A stretch of 6,359 bases of DNA from Nostoc cf. edaphicum LEGE 07299 (GTDB lineage Bacteria; Cyanobacteriota; Cyanobacteriia; Cyanobacteriales; Nostocaceae), in assembly GCF_015207245.1 (NCBI RefSeq), contig NZ_JADEXF010000228.1, positions 1 to 6,359 on the forward strand, read 5' to 3'. Shown here piece by piece: positions 5,063 through 6,359 of the stretch (position 1 is its first letter; every line of letters begins with the position of its first letter). Below the pieces are notes generated by a model, which ran no database searches, was not told where the DNA came from, and saw only the letters and a list, made by a program, of their open reading frames with translations. Both the position numbers and the translations under genes were made by a program.

Positions 5063-5686
5063 TCATGACTTTGCAAGTTGTCGATAGCGTTCTTGAACTT
5101 CCTGAATCGAAAATAAAGTTTCAAACTTCAACCCCGCTGACTGGTACAACTCACCTCCCCCTTGTTGTCGATCTACCAGTGAAATTACTTGATTTACGGT
5201 ATAACCTGCATCTTTAAGACGCTCAACCGCTTTTAGAGCAGATTGCCCAGTTGTTACTACATCTTCCAAAACTACTACTTTTGCGCTCTCTGGTAAACTG
5301 GGGCCTTCTATATAAGCTCTTGTCCCATAACCCTTGGCTTCCTTGCGAATAATCAGCGCTGGTATTGGGCGGTTTTCATAAACAGAAACTATACTCACTG
5401 CTGTGACAATTGGATCGGCTCCCATTGTTAAACCACCTACAGCCTGTGTATCTACAGGTAATAAAGGAAATAGTAACCGTCCGACTGCTAAAGCGCCTTG
5501 AGGATGGAGCGTTACCTGTGTCTTATTAACGTAATAAGAACTACGCAGCCCAGAAGATAGGAGAAAATCACCTTCTTGATAAGCAAGTTGGCAAAATAAA
5601 TCTAGTAGCTTGTGGCGTAAAGTGGTCAAATCAGAAGTGGTTGCCCAAATATCTGAGTGGGTAAGAGTTTCAGTAGGATACGTCAT
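5063..5686 (-). CDS. pyrE: Orotate phosphoribosyltransferase
   Basis: The 207-residue product is a normal-length bacterial PyrE, the cytoplasmic enzyme that joins orotate to PRPP to make orotidine 5'-monophosphate in UMP synthesis. Visible motifs are GDFLLSSGLRSSYYVNK (39-55, orotate/ribose side), GGLTMGADPIV (84-94), the flexible catalytic loop RKEAKGYGT (114-122, with Lys115 and Lys118) and the PRPP-binding loop VVVLEDVVTTGQSA (137-150). The first ~20 residues (to WATTSDL) are a short extension before the conserved LRHKLLDLF helix, so a later start is conceivable, but the ATG at 5686 is the best in-frame choice; no clear ribosome binding site precedes it. It is followed by a short ORF on the same strand and is divergent from the secreted-protein gene at 5793. 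No pyrimidine-pathway neighbours are in the window. Confidence 0.95.
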   Translation of the reverse strand: MTYPTETLTHSDIWATTSDLTTLRHKLLDLFCQLAYQEGDFLLSSGLRSSYYVNKTQVTLHPQGALAVGRLLFPLLPVDTQAVGGLTMGADPIVTAVSIVSVYENRPIPALIIRKEAKGYGTRAYIEGPSLPESAKVVVLEDVVTTGQSALKAVERLKDAGYTVNQVISLVDRQQGGGELYQSAGLKFETLFSIQEVQERYRQLAKS

Positions 5687-5792
5687 TACAAAACATTAAA
5701 AGTTGTGCTACACCAAAGGTTGAACTCATCAGAGTTCTGAACTTCAGCATAAATTAAGATTCGCCCAAAGCAAAAGTTGAGGAGTCAAAAAC
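5687..5792. promoter_or_regulatory. Divergent promoter region between pyrE and the secreted-protein gene, with overlapping palindromes
   Basis: The 106-bp gap holds a perfect inverted repeat, GAACTC-ATCA-GAGTTC (5722-5737), overlapped by AGTTC-T-GAACT (5733-5743). Both are operator-like and lie between two divergent starts. No -10/-35 pair is clear enough to call. Confidence 0.4.
5779..5784 (+). promoter_or_regulatory. Ribosome binding site deciding a GTG start
   Basis: GAGGAG lies 8 bases before the GTG at 5793, which supports that non-ATG codon as the true start and gives a complete signal peptide. Confidence 0.75.
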
Positions 5793-6227
5793 GTGCGTAT
5801 AAAATTTAAAACCTTTGGTGGTTTATTGGTGCTGCTTGCTGCTGGTATTGCTTTTCCCTCTATTGCATCTGCCCAAACGGCAACACCCAATTCTGAAACT
5901 ATGAATGATGTATTTGAACGAGCTTATTTTCGTCACGATCGCAATTTCTACGAAAATAGTAGCAGCCTCAGGCGTCAGCTAGACTCATTTCTCGGATCTG
6001 GTTCTAGTTTCGGTGGTTCCTTCCCAGAAAATGAAATTGCCCGCGACGCTAAGTTGATTAATACTTTATATCATGATGCCCTGACTCAGCAAGTTGGCAA
6101 CGATCCTTATATCCGTACTCCTGATTTACCAAATCCTTATGACACATCGTTGCTCGTGTCTCCTCGCTATAGCAACAAACTTAAAGTAGGAACTGAATTC
6201 AGGTTTGAAACATTACCATCTCGGTAA
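5793..6227 (+). CDS. Small secreted protein of unknown function
   Basis: The GTG start has a good ribosome binding site (GAGGAG, 8 bases upstream). The 144-residue product opens with a Sec signal peptide: RIKFK, then GGLLVLLAAGIAFP, and SIASA before Gln28 as cleavage site; there is no lipobox Cys. The mature ~117 residues contain no cysteine and are acidic/polar, with a helical segment (MNDVFERAYFRHDRNFYENS), a Ser/Gly-rich linker (FLGSGSSFGGSF), a second helix (EIARDAKLINTLYHDALTQQ) and a Pro-rich stretch (RTPDLPNPYDTS), ending in VGTEFRFETLPSR. It should be periplasmic or extracellular. I do not recognise a named domain; it resembles conserved hypothetical secreted proteins of cyanobacteria. 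It is transcribed divergently from pyrE across a palindromic region, without visible operon partners. Confidence 0.85.
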   Translation: MRIKFKTFGGLLVLLAAGIAFPSIASAQTATPNSETMNDVFERAYFRHDRNFYENSSSLRRQLDSFLGSGSSFGGSFPENEIARDAKLINTLYHDALTQQVGNDPYIRTPDLPNPYDTSLLVSPRYSNKLKVGTEFRFETLPSR

Positions 6228-6243
6228 GATTGGGGAGTGAAGA

Positions 6244-6290
6244 AGGGAATAGGGAATAGGGTACAGGTTACAGGGTACAGATTATTCCCT
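6244..6290. repeat. Heptanucleotide repeats with hairpin potential after the secreted-protein gene
   Basis: GGGAATA occurs twice, followed by GGGTACA, GGTTACA and GGGTACA, all seven-base units. AGGGAATA (6251-6258) can pair with TATTCCCT (6283-6290) across a 24-base loop, so the array could also act as a weak transcription end for the upstream gene, though no U-run follows. Confidence 0.7.
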
Positions 6291-6359
6291 CTCACCTTCG
6301 GCAGCGAGTGGGGTAGCTGTGGCTTTGAAAAGTACAGGTTACAGGGTACAGATTATTCC
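6261..6359. repeat. 28-bp exact direct repeat with 43-bp spacing (at window edge)
   Basis: The segment 6261-6288, beginning GTACAGGTTACAGGG and ending GATTATTCC, recurs exactly at 6332-6359. The copies are 71 bases apart start to start. The second copy touches the right edge, so the array may continue. Confidence 0.9.

Noticed and set aside
4957..5217. Plus-strand open frame of 86 codons
   Set aside because: It is antisense of the 3' end of pyrE and of the short downstream ORF, both better supported.
6261..6359. CRISPR array (28-bp repeats with a 43-bp spacer)
   Set aside because: Only two copies are visible, the repeat is built from seven-base short tandem repeats, and no cas gene is in view.

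Overview
The window looks like a piece of a filamentous, heterocyst-type (Nostocales-like) cyanobacterial chromosome. The evidence is compositional: six copies of the octamer GCGATCGC (HIP1, at 138, 1952, 3097, 4138, 4534 and 4688), heptanucleotide short tandem repeats (GGCAGGA/GGCAGAA and GGGAATA/GGGTACA types), small dispersed and fold-back repeats between genes, and proteins of cyanobacterial character (AspRS, PyrE, small secreted proteins). Genus cannot be fixed from the sequence alone.

Layout. The left end (1-413, minus strand) holds the 5' part of a secreted DUF3011-type protein. It runs off the window in a 30-bp tandem repeat that encodes an Arg/Asp/Tyr-rich tail. A 215-bp divergent intergenic region with three neat palindromes separates it from a plus-strand DUF4241-type gene (629-1267), which is split by a single in-frame TAA. 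A strong two-part hairpin (1313-1365) lies in the convergent gap before aspS (1432-3219, minus), an intact aspartyl-tRNA synthetase.

The gene-free stretch 3220-3984 is packed with repeats. It contains a 100-bp MITE-like element with imperfect terminal inverted repeats and a perfect 10-bp direct repeat on each side. Four bases later comes a ~480-bp imperfect fold-back element, whose loop contains seven and a half copies of a 21-bp minisatellite. Next are two truncated genes meeting head to head at about 4228. On the minus strand is the C-terminal part of a small two-repeat protein. On the plus strand is a histidine kinase that starts abruptly at its H-box, is frameshifted just before its N-box, and carries a small in-frame repeat insertion in its ATPase domain. 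One deletion between two divergent genes would explain both truncations.

The right end has pyrE (5063-5686, minus; pyrimidine biosynthesis). A short ORF with a good ribosome binding site follows it by 20 bases, and that ORF's 3' end is made of short tandem repeats. Divergent from pyrE is a small secreted protein of unknown function (5793-6227), followed by more heptanucleotide repeats and a duplicated 28-base segment at the window edge.

The only clear housekeeping functions are aspS (translation) and pyrE (UMP synthesis). They are not in one operon with anything recognisable. The main interest lies in the repeat-driven remodelling of the DNA between and inside genes. I found no complete new defence or biosynthetic system, and no tRNA, rRNA or CRISPR array.
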